Below are positions 36,578 to 46,651 of a DNA stretch of 64,000 nucleotides, piece by piece. The notes under the pieces are model-generated. The model made no database searches, was not told the DNA's origin, and saw only the letters and a list, made by a program, of their open reading frames with translations. The DNA is from Euonymus europaeus (Eukaryota > Streptophyta > Magnoliopsida > Celastrales > Celastraceae), in the NCBI GenBank assembly GCA_963580455.1, contig OY756975.1, positions 5,001 to 69,000 on the forward strand, read 5' to 3'. The position numbers and the translations under genes were made by a program. Position 1 is the stretch's first letter; each line of letters begins with the position of its first letter.

Positions 36578-39500
36578 CGACCGGCGGGTAAGGGACAAAG
36601 GTCTTAGCAAACAATCGCCACTAGACATGGGAAGCCCGCACTCAAGCCAACCTACCCTTTGCCTTTGACCCGCGTATCCTATCTGTAACCGAACCCGCGG
36701 GAAAGCCTACTGAAGAAGGAAGAGCAACCATATCTCCTTTCTTTTCTTTGGGCGGGCAAACAAGACGGAACCGAAGCTATGTGCATAGTCTTACCCCTGC
36801 CCAATCCATTAGAGATCATGAACGAGGAAATCTCAATGAAAGACCGGAACTTACCTACGGGCTGACCTACGATCACCTATTCTTTGGGGAGTCCTTTCAT
36901 GCCATCTCAGAATGGGACTTTCGAGCAGAGACCATTGACTGGAGCAGATGAGAAAGCAGAAGAATCCAAGCCGATTTACACCAAGGGGTAAGGGACAGGA
37001 AGGAGGCGCGTTTAGCCCTATTCCATTTCTCGCTCATCCGCTCCGAGCTAACAGCAGCTACAAAGCTATCCTTTGATCCATCACCAGGTCCGAGGCATGC
37101 ATCTCACCAAAAAGAATTAGCTAGGTCCACCGGGGATTTCTGTTTATGTGATGAAGTCTTTCTTCCCTTTTGTTGTCTATTTCAGAGGTTAAGATCTATA
37201 CTTCGAGGTATAAACGAGCACTTTGTTTTCTTTATTTTGTAATAAACTCATTCTGGTCTTGACTAAAAGGATTTACTGACGTTGATCCTCCATCCTGAGA
37301 TTCATGAGCAATCAATCTATTCAGAAAAAACCTATCTTATTATCAAAATAGCAAAGTTCCCTCTTTATGCCGTGATGACCAGACTCACTCCACTCGCCTT
37401 AGGAGGAGATAAAAGAGGCAAGAATGGCTACTATCAAGTACGTAGTTTGGTTCTTCCAAATGTCAAAAGAGTAGAGGTCTTTTAGTCACCCACAGGTTTG
37501 TTAATGAACCAATTGCATCCTTTAAGCAGCGGGAAACTCCAAGTTTTGTTATCTTCATCTGTGCTAATAGCCGTTTTTTATCTTTCTCTGGTAGTTGTGG
37601 TCATGGCCCCTTTTTTTTCTTCGATACATCTTCTCCTTCTGTTTTGGGCCTAACTGCTATGCCTAACCGCCTCAATAGCGCTCAAGTTTTCGTGAAAAAA
37701 TAGAGATCTACAAGATTATTGGCTCATCGCCGTTCTTCCATACCAGATCGCTGAGTAGAAGCTTACAATTCCTCCATAGTATAAGGGTCACATGCACGTA
37801 CACTCGCTGCTTACCTTCTTCAACTCATACCATCCATCCCTGGAACTGAAAGCACATGATTCCGATCATGCTAAGTCTATCCCTAATGAGTGTAACCAGA
37901 ACAAGGACATTTGGATCAGTCGTTACTCGATCTACTCTTTCAAGCCCGGCGAAGACAACAAGGAAAGGTTCGAAACATTCTATCATCGGCTCGAGAGTCA
38001 CCTGTAGCGCATAGGCAGTCTATTTCGTGTGAAACTGAGAGTAGGTAAGTCAAGTAATTTCAAGGTGTTGTAGGCCTGTAACTAGAGAGAATTCCAGATA
38101 GGAAAAGGAAGAAGTTGATTTGTAAGCAACTTGGCGCTCTAAAAGAAGTTTTGTTTTGATTTCCCTTCCTCGCTTGCTATTTGCTTCGCCGCCTACAGAG
38201 ACTGAACTTCCATCGCCTGTTAACAACCCGGGTGAGCTACTTACTATGGAAGTGGATCCCTACAGGTTCGCAACTAAAGGCCTTTTCACAATAGTGTTAT
38301 CTCGAGCCCATCTTCCCCACTTCCTTAAGTGAGTAACTCTAACTATTATTCTATATAATTATTATTAGACTAGAGTTAGATTCTAGTTCTTTCTTTAATA
38401 GAAATCTCTCCTTAAAAGAGAAGGATCTCCGTCTTTGTCTTTCTTCCAAGAGCGTAAAATGGAAAATAAGGAATTGACTTGCTAACTTTATATATGCAAC
38501 TCCTTCTCTTCCGAAAGAGCTTACTTTTGATGGCATGAGCTTGTGAAGTCCCACAGCGGATATTCCTCCAACAGCTGATTCGATACCATCCATACAAGCA
38601 GCGGATTCTACCCCCTTTGATTCATCGGAGATTGACGGGTGTGATCGCAAAAAGTATTTTGAAAGGGTAGCGGGTAAGACCTCTAATGCCGTGAGTGGAA
38701 TTAGTCCTAGGCGCACTAGATAAGAGTAAGTCAGAGCCAATTAACATTATCTTTCTCTTTCTCGCTGGGAAAAGAGCTTATTACATTACATCTGTGCCAA
38801 GCCGGTAATTCCTTCAATAGCAGCGGATTCTGTGCATCGCCAATGGCTCGCTTCGAAAGAAAGAACTCTTCTTAACACAATTCTCAGTCATATTCAATCT
38901 CGAAAGACCTCCGTCACTTCTTCCCTGTTCCCGCCTTAGGAACACTCACTCCCGTCGACGAGAAGGGAAAGGAGGCACTCACTGAGGCGACAATCCCATA
39001 AAGGAAGGGGTCCAATCTGCATGTGTTAAGCACCGCGCATTTAAGAAAAGAGAGAAGCTAGCGTCCGATTCCATGCTTCCCTATGCTATAGAATCGCGGA
39101 CGATGTCTATGCATACGGACGATCTCTTGCCGCTGTTGGAGAAGGAGCTGGGATCTTATCCGCTTTTTTAAGAAAACTCTTGGTTAGCTATGAAAAAAGA
39201 GTGAAGAATCGCTAAGGCCTCCCTAGTCTCTCCTATATCCTATTGCTATTCTAGCTGGGGTCTTCTCTCTATTAAAGCATATAGGAATCAGAGGTAAGAT
39301 CGTCTAAGTCTAGTCAACAATCATTCCTTTAGTTCCATTCGTTCGCCGTTCGCTTTAAAGTACGAGCTGCGAGAAAGAGATAGATTTTCGATCTGACAGT
39401 GACACGTGTATAAAGAGTTGCGGTCAAACCATCTCAAGGATCTTCGTCGACCTCCGCCAACTCGTAAACTCATAAACAAGAGTTCGACACCTCTACTCCC

Positions 39501-41229
39501 GGTATTGAGACCCAGGTGTAAGAGAATAGGGGCCTAGCCTTTTACGGGTTGTCTACCGATCTCACAGGTTCACTCCTCGAGTCGTGATGCTTTGATTGTC
39601 TTCTGTCGCTCTCATCTCCGCCTTTCCGGGCAGCGGTTCGTACTGGAACTGATATACCAGAACTGACAGATACACTTACATTCCAAAGGGAAAAAACGAA
39701 TCACATTCTTCTTTTCACTAACATTCGGGTCACTCTTTTCTCTTCTTTTTTCGATACTACCAACTTTCCTTTTTGTCCCATCCAAAATCGATATCCTAAT
39801 CTTTTTGACTCGGATTGGGAATCTAAGAAAGAGTGAATTGGACTGGAGTGAACTTAGGAACTTTTATGTCTCACCCAACTAGGAGTGCCGACCAAAAGAA
39901 AGAAAGAGGCCCTACTAAAGTGTAAGCAATGGTCCGACAGAGATGGTTCGGATGTTGGTGCCAGAGCCAAATGGATTTCCCGAGATGCCAAACAAAAGTC
40001 CTTTACCGAGCCCGGCGGGATCCAGTCTTGCCTGGGGTGCTGTCCCACCGGAAATAAATCTTTGTAGACCAAATGAAATAGATAATCAACAATAGCTCTC
40101 CCTGCTTCCCCCACCTTTACTCTTCAGAGGAGCACGATGATAACAAATGTAATGAATAGACTTCCTCGAGGCATTCCATACTGAAAGTAACTTTCTTTGA
40201 TGCCAGGGTTCAAGACTTCTACATACCGGATACCTGGGGCGAGCACCTCGTATTCAAACCCTATTGATTGAGTCGAGCATGAAACCCCTTCGGCCTCGGG
40301 AACTCCGGCACCTCCTCGCCTTGTAGATGACGCTCTTAGTCCAACAACAGCTAGAACAGGGAATCCTTAAATTGCTAGGGCTTAACAAGCATGGCATTCT
40401 CTGCCTACTCTAAACTACTCTAAAACCATGTCTTTTCTTTTCCTTTGATTGAGAGAAGACTAGGAGGTTGGGAGTTTAGGAACCTCGGTACATTCAACAC
40501 TATTTCTTTCGGGTGGCACAACTCTAAAAAGAGTATTTGATGCACATGAAAAACAAAAATTGTTCTATATATCAGGACTCAAGATACTAAACGAGGTTTT
40601 CTTCTAGTGGTATTTTCATTGTTATGTTGACTCCGATTACAACTATACTTTGTATTCCAGTCGGAAAACCAGGTATAAAAGAAAGACTCAACCCCCTCTG
40701 AAATTGCTTTTCACCTCCTAGCCGGGGTTCTTACCATGAAGATGAAGCACGGGGCAAAGGAAGGTAAGAAATCCACACCAAAGAAAAGTGAGCAGCACAG
40801 TGATCCCTCTCTGAGGTGGTGGGAGGAGAAGCTCTGTTCATGTGAAAGACATGGCGGCTTTAGTGCATTGCACTTTTGGTTGGAGTCATAAACTTTCTGG
40901 ATAGCTCAGAAGATACTTGTTAACCTGCCAGATGACGTCAGAGTCCAGATAGACTGAACTCAATTGAAAGCCTGACTCTATAGGGGCGCTGGCGTGCCCC
41001 CATGAGCAGTTCGGTTTGCATATGGCTCATCTTATAGCATAGTTAACGGTATGCTCGGACTTCTTCACAGCAGTTCCCACCAGTCAAAAAGGCGGTCTTC
41101 GCCATGGGAGCCTGCCCCTGGTCCTCGATGCCACGACTGTCTTCAGTTCTTCTTTATCTTTCTCACTTGTAGGACACTGATTGGTACTGAGCGCAGATTG
41201 GCCTGCAAGTGGAGTAGTGACTGGTTTTG
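36578..41229. other. Spacer, no gene recognised
   Basis: No identifiable gene. Short frames such as 36748-36951 and 37792-38007 are unassigned. The word AGCAGCGGATTC recurs at about 38594 and 38820, and as a shorter AGCGGATTC at 10641, 27712 and 42018. The last 180 bp (41051-41229) probably hold a more degraded downstream part of the copia relic at 41230-41755. Confidence 0.5.
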
Positions 41230-41755
41230 CCTTGCTCATGTTGAATCTCTCAAGCACCTTTTCAACATATTTTTCTCTGCTAGTAGATCCAGCATATACT
41301 TCCGCTGCGAAATCTTTATGCTAACCTTTGCTTTGAGCGAGCCACTTCGATCCCTAGAAAGTCTCTCAGCTTCCCCAGGTCCTTTGTTTGAAAAATGCCT
41401 CTTGAGATCAGGCAAAAAGACCAAGTCCATCATCTTCAGTAATGAAAAAAAGATCATCGACATAAACAAGCAATGCGATCATCCCTCGGTCACTATGTTT
41501 AAAAAAGACCGAATGGTCTACTTTACTTCGGTAGAAGCCGAGTGAAGTTAGGGCTGTAGTCAATTTGTCGAACTGGGCCCGATAAGATTGCATTAAAGCA
41601 TAGATAGCCTTCCGTAATCTTCATACTTTCCGTGACTCTCTCTGAGCAACAAAGCCGGGGGGTTGCCCCTTCCTACCCCGACGCCCTCTTCAGTTAGGTT
41701 TGAGGGAGGAAGGCATTTTTCACATCCAATTGGTGCAAGGGCCAGTTCCGGTTGG
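41230..41755 (-). pseudogene. Ty1/copia reverse transcriptase relic
   Basis: On the minus strand from 41755, WPLHQLDVKNAFL (RT palm motif) is followed by a degraded stretch. Next come FDKLTTALTSLGFYRSKVDH and SVFFKHSDRG, then the catalytic box ALLVYVDDLFFITEDDG (YVDD at about 41458-41469). A frame change then leads to LKRHFSNKGPG with, in the alternate frame, LGKLRDFLGIEVARSK, and finally ISQRKYMLDLLAEKNML. The order is classic copia RT. The catalytic Asp pair is intact but the frame is broken at least twice. It is a different copy from the one at 29.8-30.5 kb and on the other strand. Confidence 0.88.
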
Positions 41756-43798
41756 CTGATAGGGGATCCCATTCAGTCTCGTTAATAGCCTTGATTCTTT
41801 GATTTGAAGCCGTAGGAGTGAAACTTTAATTCCACTTTATACTTAGAGAAGAGGAATGCAACTTCAGTCTCATATGCCAGAAAGGAAAGCCAATAGGTTA
41901 GCAGAAAGGTGCTTTCGAGCAATCAGTCTTGCTCTTTCTGTATTAGTTAACGGTTAAGCGATTGAAGTAATAAAGTCAAGCTTTTGCCAGAGGATGAGTC
42001 TTTCAAGTATCGGTAGCATTCACAGCGGATTCAATAGCTGCCTAAGAGCTTCTTTTTGCAAAGAGCCTTTTCGTGCACAAGCTATCTAAGGTTAGGTGGG
42101 AAGTCAGGGCAGGGCTAAACGATAAGAAGCAAGAAAAAACAAAAAGGCCATCTCTTCCTTTAAATGAAAGAGTTAATTTCCCGTCGAGATGAGAAACTAT
42201 CTGTTGAGGAGTTGGCTGGGCTAGACATTAATGGTATCGTCAACAATCGGGCTAAGCCCATTCAGTGTGAGCTTTAGAGAACTGCTAGTCCTCATCGGGC
42301 CCGGAAAGCGTCTAATAAGCGCACCCGCCTTTATTCCAACATCTAGGGAATCGTACTAAGAGCGAATTCATCCACATATGGAATAGCCACTCAGTCCCCT
42401 GTGCATAGGATTTGTCCTATAATTAGTAACTAGCCCTGCTATGCGAACAGGAAGGGCGGCGCACGGGCAAAGGCTAAGCAGAGTCAGAGCAAGGCAATGA
42501 ACATTGGCATACTTAACTAAATAAGTCTGATCTGTCTAAACGGTGCTTGTTGCGGGTAATTTTTCTTTTTGTCCAATCCCATCCCAACCTCTTCGGACAT
42601 TAACATTGATCCAGTTTAGGCAGCTTTCAGTCCTGGGAAAGGAAGGTCAGGTGAAATCCCGTTCGTAGATTAAGAAATTAAGTATGTCAGCTCCTTTAGC
42701 CCATCAACAGCGGCGATAACATAAGACAGGGAAGGCATATCCGAAAGTCCCCCATCTCGCTTGAGAACGATGCCCTTTTTTCCCAAGCGATTCTCTTGTG
42801 TGCGTGGATATCCTTACTTTCGGTGCCATATTCTTATACGATGCATGCCTCCTCTTCCGGATAGCGTCATTCTCTGCATCCCGGCCCTCCACCTATCCCT
42901 TCCTTCTTCTAATAACAGACAGCGAAAGACGCTAGGCAAACTCTTCTTATTAAAACCTTTCCTTCTCCCAGCCTACCGCCCTCTCCAATGCTCTCTTCGC
43001 TGGTTGCTTCCCTGCCCGGTTTGATATCTTCTCCTCGTTCTCATTTCCACCGCCCCCTCTAAGCCCTTTAACACCATTCGTCCGTCTTCCCTAAATTCCG
43101 AGCTATCCATAATCTAGGTTTTTTTTTAAACAAGCCAAGATTTATCGCTCCATTTTTGTATTCGTTCTTCCCTACCTATCTGACTAGGTAAGAGCTTTCT
43201 TGCTGTGAAATTAGTTGATTAGACGGCTACTATCTATAATAATATAATCGATGATACTAGACCTTCGAGCGATGTCGAAAGGTAGGTTTAGTTAATCCTA
43301 AAAAGAAAGTTGTTAAGCTTTCGGTTTCCCGGAAACTAAAAAACGGCAGAGCATTCTTTAGTTTCGAGTTTCGGAGGGAGCGAGCCCTGCATCTATAAGT
43401 TGGCCGGATTACCTTACCGCAGCATGCTTGTCCTGCGGGTACTGCCCGTGGTCTTACTAAAACTCTACGACAGCCAAAAGTTGATCAGACCGGGAACAAG
43501 CGAGCAAAATGGGTCTATACAATAAATTTGACCGGGACATTGCTGACCATAAGTCGGCATGATTTAGTTCTCCTGCAGATTCAAGACAGAACGACCTGTA
43601 CCACAACCACTGGCATATGCGGTATGCGGGTGTCAGGTTTAGGTCTAGATGGAGGTTATCGTTCCAGTTCGAGTTCTAGTTCGCTTCGGCGCTATATTGG
43701 TTATGCCCTTATATAGCCCTGTGCTAACGCACAGTGCTTCTTTCTACTACGTCATAAAAGGCCGTACAGACTGGTCTAATTCAAATAATTTCCATTTT
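41756..43798. other. Spacer, no gene recognised
   Basis: Nothing identifiable. A short TTCGAGTTC / TTCTAGTTCG micro-repeat lies at about 43660-43685, which gives a Ser-rich chance frame. Confidence 0.55.
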
Positions 43799-44287
43799 TT
43801 AGAAGATTTCAGCGACTGCCTTCTTAGTATCTTCCCAGGCTTTCAGCGCAGCTTGCTCAGATTCTTCGATCCTGGCCTTCTGCTCCTCTAAGTTGGTGTC
43901 TTTCAGGCTCTGAAGCTCGGCATGGAGTGGCTCTAACTCGGTCATTAAGGAGTCATAGTCCCGAGTGACATCACTCTGCCTCTTCTCAACGGCTGCCAAC
44001 TGTTCCTGGAACTTCATAATTTGGCTTTTTCAAATCCTCAACCTCGGCCTCCATCGAGTCTAGATCATTCTCTATCTTCTTACATCCCGCAACGGACTCC
44101 CTGGCCTTGGTTGACTGCTGAAGGAAGGTTTGGATCTTAGAATCCATTTATTTTTTGCTTTCCGCCGCACGCCCCACTATCATCTTAATCTCCTCTTCGA
44201 GTGCCAACATCCTAGCCTTCTCCTCTGCTGAGATTCCCTGCTCATCAGCTAAATTCTTAATAGGATCCTTCAGCGCCTCCAAGCCCT
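43799..44287 (-). pseudogene. Coiled-coil protein relic, probably from a nuclear element
   Basis: On the minus strand from 44287, GLEALKDPIKNLADEQGISA, then KARMLALEEEIKMIVGRA, then TAA (44148-44150) immediately followed by ATG (44145) and MDSKIQTFLQQSTKARESVA. After a frame change near 44020 it continues MKFQEQLAAVEKRQSDVTRD and LMTELEPLHAELQSLKDTN. The heptad-like Leu/Glu/Lys pattern indicates a long coiled coil. C-terminal coiled coils of this kind occur in plant transposable-element gag-like and plant-mobile-domain proteins, so transfer from the nucleus is likely. The exact family is not settled. One stop and one frameshift break it. Confidence 0.5.
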
Positions 44288-44818
44288 ATGTCAATAATCG
44301 TGAAAAAGAAAGAAGTTTACTACAGGAAAAACTACATTAAAAGCTCTCTATTCCGTCTAGTCTGATATTCCGTAACCAGTCCATTTCGTATGTCTTTCTA
44401 AGCGAGGGGCCGGGTTTCCTTTCGGAGGACCCGAGAGTAGTCCTATGCTTCTTTCTAGCTTGGCGCATTTGCTTTCCTTGAGTTTTGGCTAGTTATCAGT
44501 CTTCCCGCCTTGCCTTGTCAGCTCCTAGTAGGGCTTTTTCAAACTCCCCCAGTGGCCCCTAAGGGAATCAATCGTAAGCATTCCATCTAGTCTCTTAGCT
44601 CTCCAAAGCAAGTTTATGTCTTTCCGGTTGTGGAAGCATTCTCGTAGCCTTTATCTTATTCGAAAAAGGGGCAATCCCTTATTGTATATGTCCTCCTTGC
44701 TTCAGTCTAAATCTGAATGTAATCATTTTCTTTCGGTTTCTATCAGTAAGCCTGCTTCGCTTCTCTAATCGCTAAGCCCTTCTACCGTTGGAGCGGTGCC
44801 CTTCCTTTATCTTCTCTT
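44288..44818. other. Spacer, no gene recognised
   Basis: About 530 bp of CT-rich sequence without recognisable content. It could carry the promoter of the nad4L transcript, but I see no clear plant mitochondrial promoter motif. Confidence 0.4.
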
Positions 44819-45343
44819 TTGAAAATTTTAATCTCTTTGTTTATTGTCGTACGAGTGTTATATATGCTCTACTCCAGCCTCGACTTCATAATCATGAATT
44901 CCATGTGTGGGGTTTTGCCGCTCCCTTCTGGCCCTTCTTCTCCCCCAAACCACACGCACGGGAGCGGCTGGGCAACGAACTTCCCCCCCGTTCCTGAGGA
45001 TTTGGCACCCCTCCCATCCGACCCTTCCATACCATCCCTTCCTTCCTTTAACACGAATTCCACGGCCGCGGAAAGTGTAGGGCAAGCGGGTCCAAGCTCC
45101 TCGCATCCTGATGAAAACCTTCTCTTTTGGAAATAAAAAGTTGAAGAGGAAATAAGATCTTTTTTAAAGAAAGAAAGATTACATATTCCTCGACCACATA
45201 CAATCAAAGAACTTCGGGAATCAGTCTGTGGGAAGGATGCGAGCAAGCTAACGCTTGGAACTCTTTTATCATCCTTTTCGAAAAACGAGGAATTACATAA
45301 TAAGATTGTGGAGACAATCTCCACCTGGCGAAGCAATTCCTAA
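44819..45343 (+). pseudogene. Unidentified ORF upstream of nad4L with one in-frame TAA
   Basis: From ATG 44819 (or the in-frame ATG at 44897) the frame encodes a hydrophobic start (LISLFIVVRVLYMLYSSL), then a Pro/Ser-rich part (CGVLPLPSGPSSPPNHTHGS, then PPVPEDLAPLPSDPSIPSLP). It stops at TAA 45134. The same frame resumes at once with KVEEEIRSFLKKERLHIPRP, HTIKELRESVCGKDASKL and KNEELHNKIVETISTWRSN, up to TAA 45341. The second half is protein-like, so a single nonsense change (or an undetected editing/sequence issue) separates 105 from about 68 codons. I do not recognise the family. It ends 98 bp before nad4L and may be co-transcribed with it. Confidence 0.5.
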
Positions 45344-45368
45344 ATACGCCGGGGTTGTAAATGACATA
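45342..45368. repeat. 27-bp repeat shared with rps3
   Basis: The 27 bp are identical to 1010-1036 inside rps3 exon 2 (the KYAGVVNDI region). The flank AAGCA-TTCC just upstream is also similar. Here it lies across the stop of the upstream ORF and the nad4L leader. Short gene-derived repeats like this arise by recombination or microhomology repair in plant mitochondria. Confidence 0.9.
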
Positions 45369-45441
45369 ACATATTGGAAGGGTGCAGCTTCTCACGGTTA
45401 TATTTCACATTTGAATTTCTCTTACATTCCACGTTCCCGAA

Positions 45442-45744
45442 ACGGATCTTATAAAATATTTCACATTTTCTATGATTATCTCTATTTTAGGTATTCGGGG
45501 AATCCTCCTTAATAGACGAAATATTCCTATTATGTCAATGCCAATTGAATCAATGTTATTAGCAGTGAATTCGAACTTTTTGGTCTTTTCTGTTTCTTCG
45601 GATGATATGATGGGTCAATCATTTGCTTCATTGGTTCCAACAGTGGCAGCTGCGGAATCTGCTATTGGGTTAGCTATTTTCGTTATTACTTTCCGAGTCC
45701 GAGGGACTATTGCTGTAGAATTTATTAATAGCATTCAAGGTTAA
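45442..45744 (+). CDS. nad4L: NADH dehydrogenase subunit 4L (ACG start, edited)
   Basis: A 100-residue membrane subunit of respiratory complex I, in the proton-pumping arm, with three transmembrane helices. The conserved C-terminal half ([19 protein letters not shown], then [13 protein letters not shown]) is unmistakable. The start is taken as ACG at 45442, which gives [10 protein letters not shown] before the first ATG (45472). In plants this ACG is edited to AUG. Many Ser/Pro/Arg codons sit where other plants have Leu/Trp/Phe, and need C-to-U editing. Predicted sites are codons 1, 14, 19, 29, 32, 34, 37, 44, 53, 60, 63 and 66. The gene is intact. The atp4 gene often found after nad4L is not here. 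Confidence 0.95.
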   Translation, partial: TDLIKYFTFSMIISILGIRGILLNRRNIPIMSMPIESMLLAVNSNFLVFSVSSDDMMGQSFASLVPTVAAAESAIGLAIFVITFRVRGTIAVEFINSIQG

Positions 45745-45838
45745 ATATGACTCCTAGAGAATGAAAAAAATACGAAGTTCTCTTCTCCTTTCCTTCTCTT
45801 CTTTCTTTTTAAATTTTCACTTGCTTGGCAGGGCCTTT

Positions 45839-45851
45839 CTCGCTGGGCGAG
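45839..45851 (+). terminator. Small GC stem-loop after nad4L
   Basis: CTCGC-TGG-GCGAG, a perfect 5-bp stem with a 3-nt loop, lies 95 bp after the nad4L stop. Plant mitochondrial transcripts often end at or behind stem-loops, but this one is short, so the assignment is tentative. Confidence 0.25.
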
Positions 45852-46042
45852 CGCATCCGATTCGAAAGTCCTTTGCTAAACCAAGTATCTTTCTGAAAGA
45901 GTAGTGAATAACTATATAGAGTTGTGGTTGGTTATTGACCAACAAAAACATGGAAAAAAAGAAAATGGGAGAAAGAAAGAAAGATGCACAAACGAAAAAG
46001 AAACCTAGCGCCTTCTAATAAAGAGCGTGACTCTTGTTTTTG

Positions 46043-46098
46043 AAGCGCCGAGTTAGTTAAGACTCTCATCTAAGAGAAAGAGTCTCGGTCGGGCGCTT
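46043..46098. repeat. Nested stem-loop between nad4L and the minus-strand ORF
   Basis: AAGCGCC (46043-46049) pairs with GGCGCTT (46092-46098), and the helix can be extended by CCGAG / CTCGG. An inner AGACTCT (46060-46066) pairs with AGAGTCT (46079-46085). It lies about 300 bp after nad4L and 120 bp beyond the stop of the minus-strand ORF at 46218, so it could mark the 3' ends of both convergent transcripts. Confidence 0.45.
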
Positions 46099-46217
46099 GA
46101 CGCTACCGACTTGCTTGCGCTTGGTCCATGCTAAAAAGGAAGATTTATGCATAGTAAGCACTAACCCATGAAGGCTTGTTTGAACTCGAGATAGGTACGG
46201 GAATTTCGCCTGTCTCT

Positions 46218-46651
46218 TTATAAATTAATGATTAAAGAATCAAGACAGGTTCGAAGTGCATCTCTATAATTATGTTGATCCCGTTCCATGGATCTGTAAT
46301 GGCTTTCGACATTCTGGCTTCTTTCTTGAATGAAGTCAAAAGCCTCGTCCCTTATGTTTGTGAAGGGGGATTCCCTCATTATAGTATCTATGTCTTCATC
46401 GTCTATGAGTAAGTCAAAGAGTATTTCTTGGGCTTTCCGTTTTTTTTTTCAAGAATCTCGACTTCGAAAGTATCGAATTCGAAAGTTTTTTCATAAAAAG
46501 ATTGCCCAAGTTCTGCACTTTCATTTAATGAGGTTTGGACGGAACGCAGGTATTCCCCCTGCTCCATTTGCGGGGGAATTTTATGGCCACAGGTGGCCTC
46601 GAGTTGACGGATTCGCTCATACAAAGACGATTCTTCCATTTGACGATCCAT
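46218..46651 (-). pseudogene. Unidentified minus-strand ORF (about 145 codons) with a frame change in an A10 run
   Basis: From ATG 46651 it reads MDRQMEESSLYERIRQLEAT, then KIPPQMEQGEYLRSVQTSLN, FYEKTFEFDTFEVEILEKK. At a run of ten A on the coding strand (T10 at 46440-46449) the frame must shift, by +1 or -2 A, to continue RKAQEILFDLLIDDEDIDTI, then RESPFTNIRDEAFDFIQERS and SMERDQHNYRDALRTCLDSL, ending LIINL and TAA at 46218. Taken as printed, it stops after 82 residues. Both halves are acidic, helical and clearly protein-like. The family is unknown to me. Options are a recently broken gene, a sequencing length error in the homopolymer, or slippage at expression. No transmembrane helix is evident. 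Confidence 0.55.

Noticed and set aside
41051..41545. 164-codon plus-strand frame
   Set aside because: It is the antisense shadow of the minus-strand copia RT relic, whose motifs are clear.
45745..46030. Expected atp4 downstream of nad4L
   Set aside because: No atp4-like frame in any phase after nad4L, so linkage seems lost or the gene lies elsewhere.
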